From NCBI GenBank assembly GCA_022865305.1, contig JALHSP010000029.1, positions 79,962 through 143,961 on the forward strand: a stretch of DNA of 64,000 bases, in the 5' to 3' direction. Positions 19,759-28,263 of this stretch are shown here, piece by piece. A model generated the notes under the pieces. That model did not search any database. It saw only the letters and a list, made by a program, of their open reading frames with translations, and was not told where the DNA came from. A program made the translations under genes and the position numbers. This DNA comes from Bacteroidales bacterium (lineage in GTDB: Bacteria; Bacteroidota; Bacteroidia; Bacteroidales; VadinHA17). Within the stretch, counting starts at the first letter, position 1. Every line of letters starts with the position of its first letter.

Positions 19759-20976
19759 TTGAAAGATATTGCAGAAATAAGGGCAGATTTCCCGTTGTTA
19801 AACCGGCATGTATATGGCAGGCAGCTTGTCTATTTTGATAATGGTGCCACAACACAGAAACCTCAGTGTGTTATCGATGCAGTAAATGAAGTGTATACAA
19901 GCTATAACAGCAATATCCACAGGGGAGTGCATGCTTTAAGCGATAAGGCTTCAGAAGAATATGAAAAAGCTCGCGAAAAAGTCAGATCATTCATTAATGC
20001 TTCAAAAAGAGAGGAAATTATTTTTACTTCAGGAACTACAGGATCAATAAACGGTATTGCATTTTCGTTTGGTGAAAGATTTATCAGGCCGGGTGATGAA
20101 ATTATCATAAGCCATCTTGAGCATCATGCCAATATTGTACCATGGCAGATGATGTGCGAAAGAAAAGGTGCGAAACTCCGGATTATCCCGATAAATGATG
20201 CCGGAGAGATTTTATTTGATGAATACCTGAAGCTGCTGTCCGGTAAGACAAAACTGGTTGCTGTAACCCAGGCATCAAATGCCCTGGGAACGATATTACC
20301 TGTCAGGGAAATCATTAGCGCTGCACATTCTGCAAAGGTACCCGTACTTATCGACGGTGCACAGGGTATCCAGCATGGAGTTGTCGATGTAACGGCAATG
20401 GATTGTGATTTCTATGTTTTCTCGGGACATAAGATTTACGGGCCAACAGGTATTGGTGTTATGTATGGCAAGGAAGAATGGCTATCGGATCTGCCCCCTT
20501 ACCAGGGAGGCGGCGATATGGTAGAAAATGTAACATTTGAAAAAACAACATATAATGAACTGCCTTTCAAATTCGAAGCCGGCACAATGAATTTTGCAGG
20601 AGCGATTGGTCTTGGCAGTGCACTGGATTATGTCCTGAGTATCGGGAGAGAAAATATTAAGGCGAGAGAAAGAGAGCTTCTTCATTATGCTACAGAAAAA
20701 CTATCAGAAATAAAGGAGCTGAAAATCTTTGGCAGTTCTGATAAGAAGATCTCGGTCGTTTCTTTCCTGCTTAATGATATACATCAGTATGATACCGGGA
20801 TGATCCTCGACAAAATGGGTATCGCCGTAAGAACAGGAACACATTGCGCTCAACCGGTTATGGACCGGTTTGGTATTGACGGAACGGTCAGAGCGTCACT
20901 CTGTTTTTACAATACAAAAGAAGAAATAGATATCCTTGGCACAGGAATTGAAAAGGTGATCACTATGTTTGCATAA
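19759..20976 (+). CDS. sufS: Cysteine desulfurase SufS
   Basis: A PLP-dependent enzyme that takes sulfur from L-cysteine, leaving alanine, and passes it as persulfide to SufE. The PLP lysine is Lys225 in FSGHKIYGPTG and the persulfide cysteine is Cys363 in RTGTHCAQP, both as in the SufS (type II) class with a short active-site loop. The start is a TTG at 19759; the resulting N-terminus (DFPLLNRHVYGRQLVYFDNG) aligns well with the family, and no ATG exists nearby in frame. The length, 405 residues, is normal. Confidence 0.96.
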   Translation: MKDIAEIRADFPLLNRHVYGRQLVYFDNGATTQKPQCVIDAVNEVYTSYNSNIHRGVHALSDKASEEYEKAREKVRSFINASKREEIIFTSGTTGSINGIAFSFGERFIRPGDEIIISHLEHHANIVPWQMMCERKGAKLRIIPINDAGEILFDEYLKLLSGKTKLVAVTQASNALGTILPVREIISAAHSAKVPVLIDGAQGIQHGVVDVTAMDCDFYVFSGHKIYGPTGIGVMYGKEEWLSDLPPYQGGGDMVENVTFEKTTYNELPFKFEAGTMNFAGAIGLGSALDYVLSIGRENIKARERELLHYATEKLSEIKELKIFGSSDKKISVVSFLLNDIHQYDTGMILDKMGIAVRTGTHCAQPVMDRFGIDGTVRASLCFYNTKEEIDILGTGIEKVITMFA

Positions 20977-20985
20977 TAATTTACT

Positions 20986-21411
20986 ATGACAATTAACCAG
21001 GTACAGGATACGATAATTAACGAATTTTCCACTTTTGAGGATTGGATGGACAAGTATAATTTTCTTATTGATCTTGGTAAAGAGTTGCCTTTGATCGATC
21101 AGAAATTCAAGAAAAAAGATTACCTGATTGAAGGGTGCCAGTCGAAAGTGTGGCTTCATCCGGAATATAACGGACAAAAAATAACTTTCACTGCTGACAG
21201 TGACGCATTAATTACGCGCGGAATTGTCACCCTTCTTATTAAAGTCCTTTCTGACCGAACCCCAGATGAGATAATATCCTCAGATCTTTATTTCATTGAC
21301 CGGATAGGACTCAGGCAGAATTTATCGCCCACCAGGTCAAATGGCCTGCTGTCTATGATAAGACAGATTAAACTTTATGCACTGGCTTTTCAGGTAAGAA
21401 GCAAAAAGTAA
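20986..21411 (+). CDS. sufE: Sulfur acceptor SufE
   Basis: SufE accepts persulfide sulfur from SufS and delivers it to SufB. The 141-residue protein carries the acceptor cysteine Cys51 in the family motif IEGCQSKVWL and the C-terminal LSPTRSNGL segment. It lies 9 bp after sufS on the same strand. Size and motifs are typical, and no fusion is present. Confidence 0.95.
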   Translation: MTINQVQDTIINEFSTFEDWMDKYNFLIDLGKELPLIDQKFKKKDYLIEGCQSKVWLHPEYNGQKITFTADSDALITRGIVTLLIKVLSDRTPDEIISSDLYFIDRIGLRQNLSPTRSNGLLSMIRQIKLYALAFQVRSKK

Positions 21412-21436
21412 TTAATTAAAATTCCCCTCATAACAA

Positions 21437-21757
21437 ATGGATGCCAGCGAACAGCTTGAAATTGAAACAAGGATAGGAGAGGTGCTCAAAAGTATCTTTG
21501 ATCCTGAGATCCCGGTCAATATTTATGACCTGGGACTTATTTATGATATTAGTGTGGATGATGACCATATTGCACATATCACCATGACTCTCACTGCACC
21601 CAACTGCCCGATGGCTGAACAGCTGATTGAAGAAGTGAAATACAAGGTTGCAGGAGTAAAAGGTGTTAAAGACTGTGATCTGAAACTTACGTTCAATCCA
21701 CGGTGGGATAAAAGCATGCTGAGCGACGAAGCTAAACTTGAACTTGGTCTTTTATAG
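21437..21757 (+). CDS. SUF-associated DUF59 (MIP18-like) protein
   Basis: A small (106-residue) DUF59 protein of the SufT/MIP18-like group, thought to act in maturation or delivery of iron-sulfur clusters. It has the conserved DPEIPVNIYDLGLIY motif (about 22-36) and a single conserved cysteine in LTAPNCPMAE that is needed for function in relatives. It follows sufE by 25 bp, so it belongs to the SUF operon. The exact step is not settled, so no symbol is given. Confidence 0.9.
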   Translation: MDASEQLEIETRIGEVLKSIFDPEIPVNIYDLGLIYDISVDDDHIAHITMTLTAPNCPMAEQLIEEVKYKVAGVKGVKDCDLKLTFNPRWDKSMLSDEAKLELGLL

Positions 21758-21768
21758 AAAATAATCCT

Positions 21769-22719
21769 ATGAAAACTGAAGACAAAAATAACCTGTCTTC
21801 CCGGATTAAGGAGAAAGCAGCAGACCTTGGATTTGATCTGTGTGGCATTGCAAAGGCCAGGCCTCTGAAGGAAAATGAACCGGTCCTGAAAGCCTGGTGT
21901 GAAGCAGGTATGAACAGTAATATGGGTTACCTCGGAAGGAACATTGAAAAACGACTAAATCCTGAATTTCTGTTACCCGGGGCAAAATCGATTGTGGTTA
22001 CAGGACTTAATTATTTTTCAGAGATCAGGCAACCTGAACCGGGTGTCCCTGTAATATCAAGATACGCATACGGAATTAATTATCATGATGTTATAACAGT
22101 CAGACTTGAAAAGCTGCTTGCGTTTATAAAAACAATTGAATCTGGAACGGAAGGCAGGTCTTTTGTTGACTCGGCTCCTCTTCTGGAAAAAGCATGGGCA
22201 AAAGAAGCAGGTCTCGGCTGGCGGGGCAAACATTCAATTATCATAAATAAAAAGATCGGATCTTTTTATTTCATAGGTATTTTAATCCTAAATATTGATC
22301 TCGGATATGATGTTCCTTTTACCGGGGATTATTGTGGCGAGTGCCAGCTATGTATTGATTTATGTCCGACTGGTGCAATAAACGACAACAGGACGGTTGA
22401 CGCAAGGAAATGTATTGCTAACCTGACAATTGAGAACCGGGGACCAATACCTGAAGAGATAATTCCCATGATGGAAGGAAGGGTATATGGCTGCGATAAG
22501 TGCCAGGAAGTATGTCCATGGAATAAAAAGGTTCAGCCAAACCATACTCCGGAATTTGCAATTAATCCCGGAATTTCTGCAATGAGTCCTGAAGATTGGC
22601 TTTCAATTACCAGGGAACAGTATGCCAGGCTCTTTAAAAATTCTGCTATAGGAAGGGTAAAATACGAGCAACTAATGCAGAATATAAGGCTGATAATGAA
22701 TTCAGAGAAAAAGAATTAA
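21769..22719 (+). CDS. queG: Epoxyqueuosine reductase QueG
   Basis: QueG reduces epoxyqueuosine to queuosine in tRNA, the last step of queuosine synthesis, using cobalamin and two [4Fe-4S] clusters. The 316-residue protein has the N-terminal catalytic domain with EKAWAKEAGLGWRGKH (about 143-158) and a ferredoxin-like region with CGECQLCIDLCP and CDKCQEVCP motifs supplying eight cysteines. It begins 11 bp after the DUF59 gene, at the end of the SUF operon, which is a sensible place for an iron-sulfur enzyme. A HEAT-repeat tail found in some QueG proteins is absent; the short form is common. Confidence 0.94.
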   Translation: MKTEDKNNLSSRIKEKAADLGFDLCGIAKARPLKENEPVLKAWCEAGMNSNMGYLGRNIEKRLNPEFLLPGAKSIVVTGLNYFSEIRQPEPGVPVISRYAYGINYHDVITVRLEKLLAFIKTIESGTEGRSFVDSAPLLEKAWAKEAGLGWRGKHSIIINKKIGSFYFIGILILNIDLGYDVPFTGDYCGECQLCIDLCPTGAINDNRTVDARKCIANLTIENRGPIPEEIIPMMEGRVYGCDKCQEVCPWNKKVQPNHTPEFAINPGISAMSPEDWLSITREQYARLFKNSAIGRVKYEQLMQNIRLIMNSEKKN

Positions 22720-22741
22720 TAAATAATTATCTTATCAGATC

Positions 22742-22768
22742 GCTCCTCTGGAGCTGCCACTTAGTGGC
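22742..22768. repeat. Two tandem hairpins between convergent genes
   Basis: GCTCC-tct-GGAGC (22742-22754) and GCCAC-tta-GTGGC (22756-22768) stand back to back in the 68-bp gap between queG and the yjbQ-like gene. No T-run follows on either strand, so they are not classical terminators, but they may protect or end the two converging transcripts. Confidence 0.45.
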
Positions 22769-22787
22769 GACCTGTTTGAAAAATGCT

Positions 22788-23192
22788 TCATTCTCCAATT
22801 ACTGTTACTACAATCTCCCTCTGATTTCTCGGCCCATCGAATTCACAGAAGAAAATATTCTGCCATGTTGAAAGTCCCGGCTTACCCTGGATTACAGGTA
22901 TTGTTTCAGAAGGACCAACCAGTCCGGCTTTGAGATGGGCATCACCATTATTGTCCTGGTGATCATGTTCCCAGATGCCAGAAGGTATCATACGATTAAG
23001 CAACGTGACCACGTCATTCTGAACAGACTCATCCCAGTTCTCCTGAATCATTATTGCTGCAGTTGATCCTCTGGCATATACTGAAGCAATACCATTCTGA
23101 ACCCTGCTTTCTTTTATTATCTCCAGGATCTTTGTGGTGATATCATATAAGCCGTTCTTACGGTCGGTCCGGAGCGTAATTATCTTTTGCAT
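22788..23192 (-). CDS. YjbQ family protein
   Basis: A 134-residue protein of the UPF0047/YjbQ family; some members show weak thiamine phosphate synthase activity and their true role is uncertain. It contains the conserved ENWDESV segment, the HDHQDNNGDAHLKAGLVGPS metal-site stretch with three histidines, and the GKPGLSTWQNIFFCEFDGPR motif near the C-terminus. The family length is matched exactly, and it stands alone on the minus strand. Confidence 0.9.
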   Translation of the reverse strand: MQKIITLRTDRKNGLYDITTKILEIIKESRVQNGIASVYARGSTAAIMIQENWDESVQNDVVTLLNRMIPSGIWEHDHQDNNGDAHLKAGLVGPSETIPVIQGKPGLSTWQNIFFCEFDGPRNQREIVVTVIGE

Positions 23193-23277
23193 GGTGGTTT
23201 ATTTTTATTTAAAATTACTATATGTTTTTTACCTTGCTGTTAAAATCACGTCTTTATAATTGAAAACACATTGAAAT

Positions 23278-23823
23278 TTGATTGACCAGGAAGTAATAGA
23301 AGAGTGCAGGAAAGGAAATTTCCGGAATTTCAGAAAGCTTGTCGGATTTGCTTCACCGTTTGCTTTTTCGGTAGCTTTCAGAATGCTTTGCGATGAAGAG
23401 GCGGCAAAGGATGTAGTGCAGGAAACCATGGTTACAACCTGGGAGAAGATGAATAAAATCAAATCGGCTGGTAGTTTTAAGATCTGGTTATACAAGATTG
23501 TGATTAATAAATGTTATGATCAGCTTAGAAAGAGAAAAACGCAAAATGAGTTCAGGGCAGACGATAAGACATGGGCTTTGCTTTCCAACCATATTTCTGA
23601 AGAACATCCTTCTGAACTTGAGAACAGGGAAACAGCCATGATTATTAACCTGCTGACTGAAAAACTGAGACCAAAGCAAAAATCTGTTTTCATCCTGAGC
23701 GACATTGAGGAGATGACAAATGAAGAGATTTCGGCAATAACAGGTATGAGCAGAAGGAATATCAAAGCGAACCTCCATTATGCAAGAAGAAATATCAGTG
23801 AAATGATCACAAAATATGTCTGA
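23278..23823 (+). CDS. ECF-type RNA polymerase sigma factor
   Basis: A 181-residue extracytoplasmic-function sigma factor. Region 2 (about 10-75) has the AAKDVVQETMVTTWEKMNKI segment that contacts core polymerase and the -10 element; region 4 (about 120-175) has the helix-turn-helix EEMTNEEISAITGMSRRNIKANLHYARR. The start is a TTG at 23278 because no in-frame ATG precedes region 2. It overlaps the next gene by 8 bp, and that gene encodes a likely anti-sigma factor. It would direct a regulon that cannot be read from this window. Confidence 0.88.
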   Translation: MIDQEVIEECRKGNFRNFRKLVGFASPFAFSVAFRMLCDEEAAKDVVQETMVTTWEKMNKIKSAGSFKIWLYKIVINKCYDQLRKRKTQNEFRADDKTWALLSNHISEEHPSELENRETAMIINLLTEKLRPKQKSVFILSDIEEMTNEEISAITGMSRRNIKANLHYARRNISEMITKYV

Positions 23824-24367
23824 GATGATGCATGAAGAAGAAAAATATAAAAAGGTTATCAATATCCTCAAAAAATCAAGCCCGGTGTTGAAAGACACAG
23901 GTATTATTGAAGAGAATGTAATGGCAAGAATTCAACAGGTCAGTGATAAACGTGTGGCTTTTAATTTCTTCGATTACCTGTTTAGCTGGGTTTATATAGG
24001 TTGGGTCAGAAGAGGTCTGGTTGCAGCTTCAATTCTTTTAGTTGTGGCATTCGGTTACCAGCAGGCAATGATCCTGAAGCGGATCAATAACCTTAATGAC
24101 CGAGCTATATTTAGTGAGAGTCAAATGGTTACGGGAGTATCAGATGAAATCGGTGATAAATTGTTGCTTTACAGGCTCACTGATGGTAAACCATATGATA
24201 AGTCAATTAAAATATCAAACAGGCAAATGAGACGGTTGCTCGAGTCAGTTAATGAATTACAGCTTAAGTATAACGATCTGATCAGGCTGATTGAGGAAAC
24301 CCCTGACCTTAAGAAATATATCGATGAGAAAATGACAGAAAATAACAGGAAGAAATTAAAACTATAA
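23816..24367 (+). CDS. Single-span membrane protein, probable anti-sigma factor
   Basis: No family is recognised. The 183-residue chain has a charged cytoplasmic N-terminus (1-65), one membrane span (about 68-83, LVAASILLVVAFGYQQ) and a hydrophilic outer part with helical charged segments (85-183). The layout and 8-bp overlap with the ECF sigma gene are those of an anti-sigma factor, although no zinc-binding HxxxCxxC motif is present. Function is therefore inferred from position. Confidence 0.7.
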   Translation: MSEMMHEEEKYKKVINILKKSSPVLKDTGIIEENVMARIQQVSDKRVAFNFFDYLFSWVYIGWVRRGLVAASILLVVAFGYQQAMILKRINNLNDRAIFSESQMVTGVSDEIGDKLLLYRLTDGKPYDKSIKISNRQMRRLLESVNELQLKYNDLIRLIEETPDLKKYIDEKMTENNRKKLKL

Positions 24368-24371
24368 TGCC

Positions 24372-25424
24372 ATGAATAGAAAATCAATAAAATTAGTTGT
24401 CTCCTTTATCCTGACCATGATATTTTCATGTGATGAACCGGAGACTGTGATAACAAATATTGTGCATCCCGATGGTTCTGTGACCAGAAAGATTGAAATG
24501 AAAAGTGTTAAGAACAATTTTGAGGTTTCTAATTTACAGGTACCATTTGATCCAACATGGAACGTGAAGGATTCGCTGGAGTTCACTGAAAAAGGCGATA
24601 CTATATGGGTAAAACGTGCTGAGAAACTTTTCAAAAACATTGATGAGATCAACAGGGCTTACCAGGCAGACAGCGGGGCCAATAAAGACATATCCCGCAG
24701 GACAGAATTCAGGAAGAAATTCAAATGGTTCAATACGGAGTACAGGTTTGCTGAGATAATAGATAAAAAGATATCCTATGGTTATCTCGTTACAGAATTT
24801 CTAAATCAGGAGGAGCTGCAATGGTTCTATTCCCCGGAAAATATAACTGATGAGAAGAAAAACGGGCCTGACAGCCTTAAATTCAAAGTTTTGGATGATA
24901 CAGTGAATAAAAAGATCGATAGATGGTTCATTAAATGTCTTGCCTCAGAATGGATTGGTGAATTTGCCAAACTCACTGAAGGAAAAGCAGGAGATGAACT
25001 GACACTGGGATCATTAAAAGCAAAAGAGGATGAATTCGTGAAGATTATTGAGACAAGTGGCGAAAAGTTTGACAGCTTATGGTCAGAGGGGATATTGCTT
25101 AAAGAATTTATCGGCGAAGCTAATGCCATGAAATACAGTAATGAAGCTGATTCAGCAAACAATTTTGCTGCAGACCACGTTCTTTTCGATTTTCTCGATT
25201 ATACAGTAAGGATAAGCATGCCGGGTAAACTGATAGGGACTAATGGATTTATTGACTCAACAAGAATTTCACTTTGGCCTGTTAAATCTGACTATTTCGT
25301 TACTCAGCCTTATGAAATGTGGGCAGAATCTAGAACTCCAAACAGGTGGGCATGGATAGTATCAGGAGTATTCCTGGTATTTGTACTGGCTGGTATAATT
25401 TTCAGGATGTTAAAGAAAAAGTAG
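24372..25424 (+). CDS. Lipoprotein-like envelope protein with C-terminal membrane anchor
   Basis: Not assigned to a known family. The 350-residue protein starts with a signal peptide ending in a lipobox-like IFSC (Cys20), continues as a hydrophilic, largely charged domain (21-320) and ends with a membrane span (WAWIVSGVFLVFVLAGIIF) plus Lys-rich tail. Being both lipid-modified and C-terminally anchored would be unusual. It follows the putative anti-sigma gene by 4 bp, so it is probably part of the same signalling unit, for example as sensor or main target of the sigma factor. Confidence 0.7.
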   Translation: MNRKSIKLVVSFILTMIFSCDEPETVITNIVHPDGSVTRKIEMKSVKNNFEVSNLQVPFDPTWNVKDSLEFTEKGDTIWVKRAEKLFKNIDEINRAYQADSGANKDISRRTEFRKKFKWFNTEYRFAEIIDKKISYGYLVTEFLNQEELQWFYSPENITDEKKNGPDSLKFKVLDDTVNKKIDRWFIKCLASEWIGEFAKLTEGKAGDELTLGSLKAKEDEFVKIIETSGEKFDSLWSEGILLKEFIGEANAMKYSNEADSANNFAADHVLFDFLDYTVRISMPGKLIGTNGFIDSTRISLWPVKSDYFVTQPYEMWAESRTPNRWAWIVSGVFLVFVLAGIIFRMLKKK

Positions 25425-25441
25425 ATTTGCTCTGCCATCAA

Positions 25442-25469
25442 ACCCTCTTCTTCAGGAGAAGATCAGGGT
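25442..25469. terminator. Hairpin between convergent transcripts
   Basis: An inverted repeat in the 59-bp gap between two converging genes: ACCCTCTTCT pairs with AGAAG and AGGGT, with a 3-nt bulge. No long T-run follows, so termination strength is uncertain. Confidence 0.4.
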
Positions 25470-25483
25470 GAGGTCCATAAAAT

Positions 25484-25990
25484 TTAACTTACATAATCCT
25501 TAAGCATCACCATCAGTTTCTGACGGGTAAAGAAGATCCTGCTTTTGACCGTACCGATCTTTAGGCTCAGCTCATCAGCAATCTCTTTATATTTATAACC
25601 GTCCAGATGCATCTGAAAAGGAATCCTGAATTCATCGTCAAGCGAGTTGATAGCTTTTTCAATTTCTCCTTCAGCATAGTTCGATTCAGGGGAAATGAAT
25701 CCTTTGTCACCCGGTTGATTGATATAATATAAATCCTGTGTACCGTCGATTATCGTGTTCTCTTTAATATTGCGCCTGTAATTGTTAATGAAAGTATTTT
25801 TCATTATGGTAAAAACCCACGCTTTAAGATTTGTATAATCAACAAATTTATCTTTATAGGTTATTGCCTTGAGATATGTATCCTGCACAAGGTCCAGTGC
25901 AGTATCGCGATCGGAGGTCAGACTCATGGCGAACCTTTGAAGATTGGATTTCATTCCGACCAGACTGGTATTGAAATCATATATTGTCAT
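25484..25990 (-). CDS. ECF-type RNA polymerase sigma factor
   Basis: A second ECF sigma factor, 168 residues from the ATG ending at 25990. The open frame continues 19 codons upstream, but that part reads as non-family sequence, while MTIYDFNTSLVGMKSNLQRFAM-like N-termini are usual in Bacteroidota. Region 2 holds DTALDLVQDTYLKAITYKDKF and region 4 holds GYKYKEIADELSLKIGTVKSRIFFTRQKL, a full helix-turn-helix. No anti-sigma gene adjoins it, and it converges on the anchored lipoprotein gene. It is clearly different from the sigma factor at 23.3 kb. Confidence 0.92.
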   Translation of the reverse strand: MTIYDFNTSLVGMKSNLQRFAMSLTSDRDTALDLVQDTYLKAITYKDKFVDYTNLKAWVFTIMKNTFINNYRRNIKENTIIDGTQDLYYINQPGDKGFISPESNYAEGEIEKAINSLDDEFRIPFQMHLDGYKYKEIADELSLKIGTVKSRIFFTRQKLMVMLKDYVS

Positions 25991-26337
25991 AATTCTCTTT
26001 TTTAATGTTGTCGGAACAAAATTATAACTATAAAAAAAGATATGCAAATCTTAATATCTTAATATCTGTATATTCTATTTTTATTCTAAACAAATAGATT
26101 TTATAAGTATCAGAAAAATAGGTATATATAACAGCTTTCGGGAACTGATTATAAATTATGTATAAATTGAATTTTAGATAAGAACTCCAACTTTGTATTC
26201 CGTCACCACCCTGAAAACAATCCGGGGATTGATACTTTGCTAATCATTACTCTCCGGCATTATTTGTCAGTATAAAGAAATTCAACACGGTAAATGATTT
26301 TATTGTCTCAACTTTACTATTTTTAAAGAAAAAAGAA
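25991..26337. other. A+T-rich divergent intergenic region
   Basis: A 347-bp gap between the ECF sigma gene (minus) and the lipase-like gene (plus). It holds TTAATATC repeats near 26050 and long A/T stretches, and must contain the promoters of both flanking genes. No promoter with good spacing, no RNA gene and no coding potential is evident. Confidence 0.4.
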
Positions 26338-27159
26338 ATGGATTATAACATTAAGCTGAAGAACGGTCAGGTTTTAAGAGGCTTGATAAACAGTCCCGGT
26401 GAGAAAATGTATGCTATAATAATTTTTGTTCATGATCTCGGTGAACATATTCAACGTTATAAAACCTGGGCTGACTTACTAAACAGAGATGGGATAGGAT
26501 TTACAGGTATGGATCTGCCGGGCCATGGACGCTCAGATGGAAAAAGGGGACATATTCAAAGCTATTCTCTCACTGACGAGATGATTGACATTCTTCATGA
26601 ACATGTCCGGAATACTTTCCCCGGAATACCTGTCTTCTATTACGGGCATAGCCTTGGAGGAACTATTGTTCTTGATTACCTTCTCAGGAAAAAGCCGGAA
26701 ATAAAAGGGGCAATAGTAACATCCCCATGGCTGAAGCTCTCTTTTGAGCCAGATAAATTTAAAATTGCATTAGCCTCAGTTATGAGATTTATCTTACCGG
26801 GACTGATACAACCTTCAGGACTTGTGGCAGATCATCTTTCTCATGACAAAGAGGTAGTCGATAATTATATTGCAGATCCTCTGGTCCACGATAAGATCTC
26901 AGTAAGTCTGTTCCACAGTACTGTGAGCGCTGCCAGAAACTCACTTGCACATGCTTCGGAGCTTGAGGTGCCTCTTCTGCTTATGCATGGGAGCGATGAT
27001 ATGATCTGTTCTCCCGGTGGCAGCCGTGAATTTGCTGCTGCAGCAGCAAAAGCTGAGCTTAAAATATGGGAAGGAGGATACCACGAGCTTCATGATGAAT
27101 CTTTTAAAACAGAGGTTTTTAGTTTTCTGGTTAACTGGATGAACAGAATTCCTGGATGA
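26338..27159 (+). CDS. Alpha/beta hydrolase, monoacylglycerol lipase-like
   Basis: A 273-residue serine hydrolase of the lysophospholipase / monoacylglycerol lipase group. The HDLGEHIQRY segment (32-41) forms the oxyanion region, DLPGHGRSDG follows, and the nucleophile elbow is GHSLGG with Ser105. The acid is in HGSDDMICS (Asp about 216) and the base is the histidine of GGYHELHDE (about 252). No signal peptide is seen, so it should be cytoplasmic. The physiological ester is unknown. It precedes the GSCFA gene by 18 bp and may be co-transcribed with it. Confidence 0.86.
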   Translation: MDYNIKLKNGQVLRGLINSPGEKMYAIIIFVHDLGEHIQRYKTWADLLNRDGIGFTGMDLPGHGRSDGKRGHIQSYSLTDEMIDILHEHVRNTFPGIPVFYYGHSLGGTIVLDYLLRKKPEIKGAIVTSPWLKLSFEPDKFKIALASVMRFILPGLIQPSGLVADHLSHDKEVVDNYIADPLVHDKISVSLFHSTVSAARNSLAHASELEVPLLLMHGSDDMICSPGGSREFAAAAAKAELKIWEGGYHELHDESFKTEVFSFLVNWMNRIPG

Positions 27160-27177
27160 TATTATCCGGAATAAGTC

Positions 27178-28164
27178 ATGGAACTCAGGACTATATTCAA
27201 TATTGAACCTTCTGATAAAAAGATCACTTATAATGATCCGGTAATGTTCATCGGATCATGCTTTGCAACCTCCATCGGCAGACAATTTGAGACCGGACAC
27301 CTTCCTGTAATGATAAATCCTTCAGGTACTGTATATAATCCGGTATCAGTCTGCAATACCCTCGACACTATTAATAACATAAAAGTATATAATAAAAGTG
27401 ATCTTTATAATAATGACGGTGTCTGGTTAAGCTTTAACCATTATACTGATTTTTCATCCGGAGATCCTGTAAAGGTTGTTGAAAAGATCAATAACGGATC
27501 GAAGGAAGCTCTCACATTCCTTAAAACAGCGCGATTTCTTTTTATAACGTTTGGCACTGCAAGGGTTTACAGGTGGAAGCAATCGGGCAAGATTGTTTCA
27601 AACTGTCATAAGATCCCTTCATCTGAATTTACACATGAGCTGTTGAGTGTAAATGATGTCGTCACATTATGGAATGATCAGTTGGAAAGACTGCAATCGC
27701 TTTACCCTGAACTGAAAATCATTTTTACAATCAGTCCTGTGCGGCATTGGAAAGATGGCGCCCATGGCAACCAGGTAAGCAAATCTGTCCTGTTTCTGGC
27801 GGTGGAAGAGTTGCTCAAACACCCTTCCAGTCCAGGCTATTTTCCTGCATATGAGCTGGTTATGGATGATCTGCGCGATTACCGTTTTTATGATAATGAT
27901 ATGCTTCATCCTTCATCATCGGCAGTTGACTATATATGGAATGCATTTACAAAATGCTATTTTGATAACACAACCATAGAAATATGGAAAGAGGTTACAA
28001 AAATTACTAAAGCTGTTTCTCATCGGATACAAACAGATTCCGGTGAAGGAATCCGGAAATTTGCTGAAAAAATCCTTGCACGGATCGATTCCGTTACAAA
28101 AAAAATCTCGACAGTTAACCTAGACAACGAAAGAAAGTATTTTCTTGATCTGCTGGATTCTTAA
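27178..28164 (+). CDS. GSCFA domain-containing protein
   Basis: A 328-residue protein with the GSCFA domain, named for the motif visible here as FIGSCFATSIG near residue 23. The domain resembles SGNH-type esterases and is common in Bacteroidota, but its substrate is not known. Further conserved segments are FITFGTARVYRW and FTISPVRHWKDGAHGNQ, which may contribute catalytic residues. No signal peptide or membrane span is present. The protein is of normal length for the family. Confidence 0.88.
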   Translation: MELRTIFNIEPSDKKITYNDPVMFIGSCFATSIGRQFETGHLPVMINPSGTVYNPVSVCNTLDTINNIKVYNKSDLYNNDGVWLSFNHYTDFSSGDPVKVVEKINNGSKEALTFLKTARFLFITFGTARVYRWKQSGKIVSNCHKIPSSEFTHELLSVNDVVTLWNDQLERLQSLYPELKIIFTISPVRHWKDGAHGNQVSKSVLFLAVEELLKHPSSPGYFPAYELVMDDLRDYRFYDNDMLHPSSSAVDYIWNAFTKCYFDNTTIEIWKEVTKITKAVSHRIQTDSGEGIRKFAEKILARIDSVTKKISTVNLDNERKYFLDLLDS

Positions 28165-28263
28165 GGAAAAAGTGTCATTTAGCCAGAAATCTTATGATCA
28201 GTTAATTTTTGTTTTTTGCCCTGTGAGCACAAACTTCATTCTGTGAAAAGTAAACTATTCATG

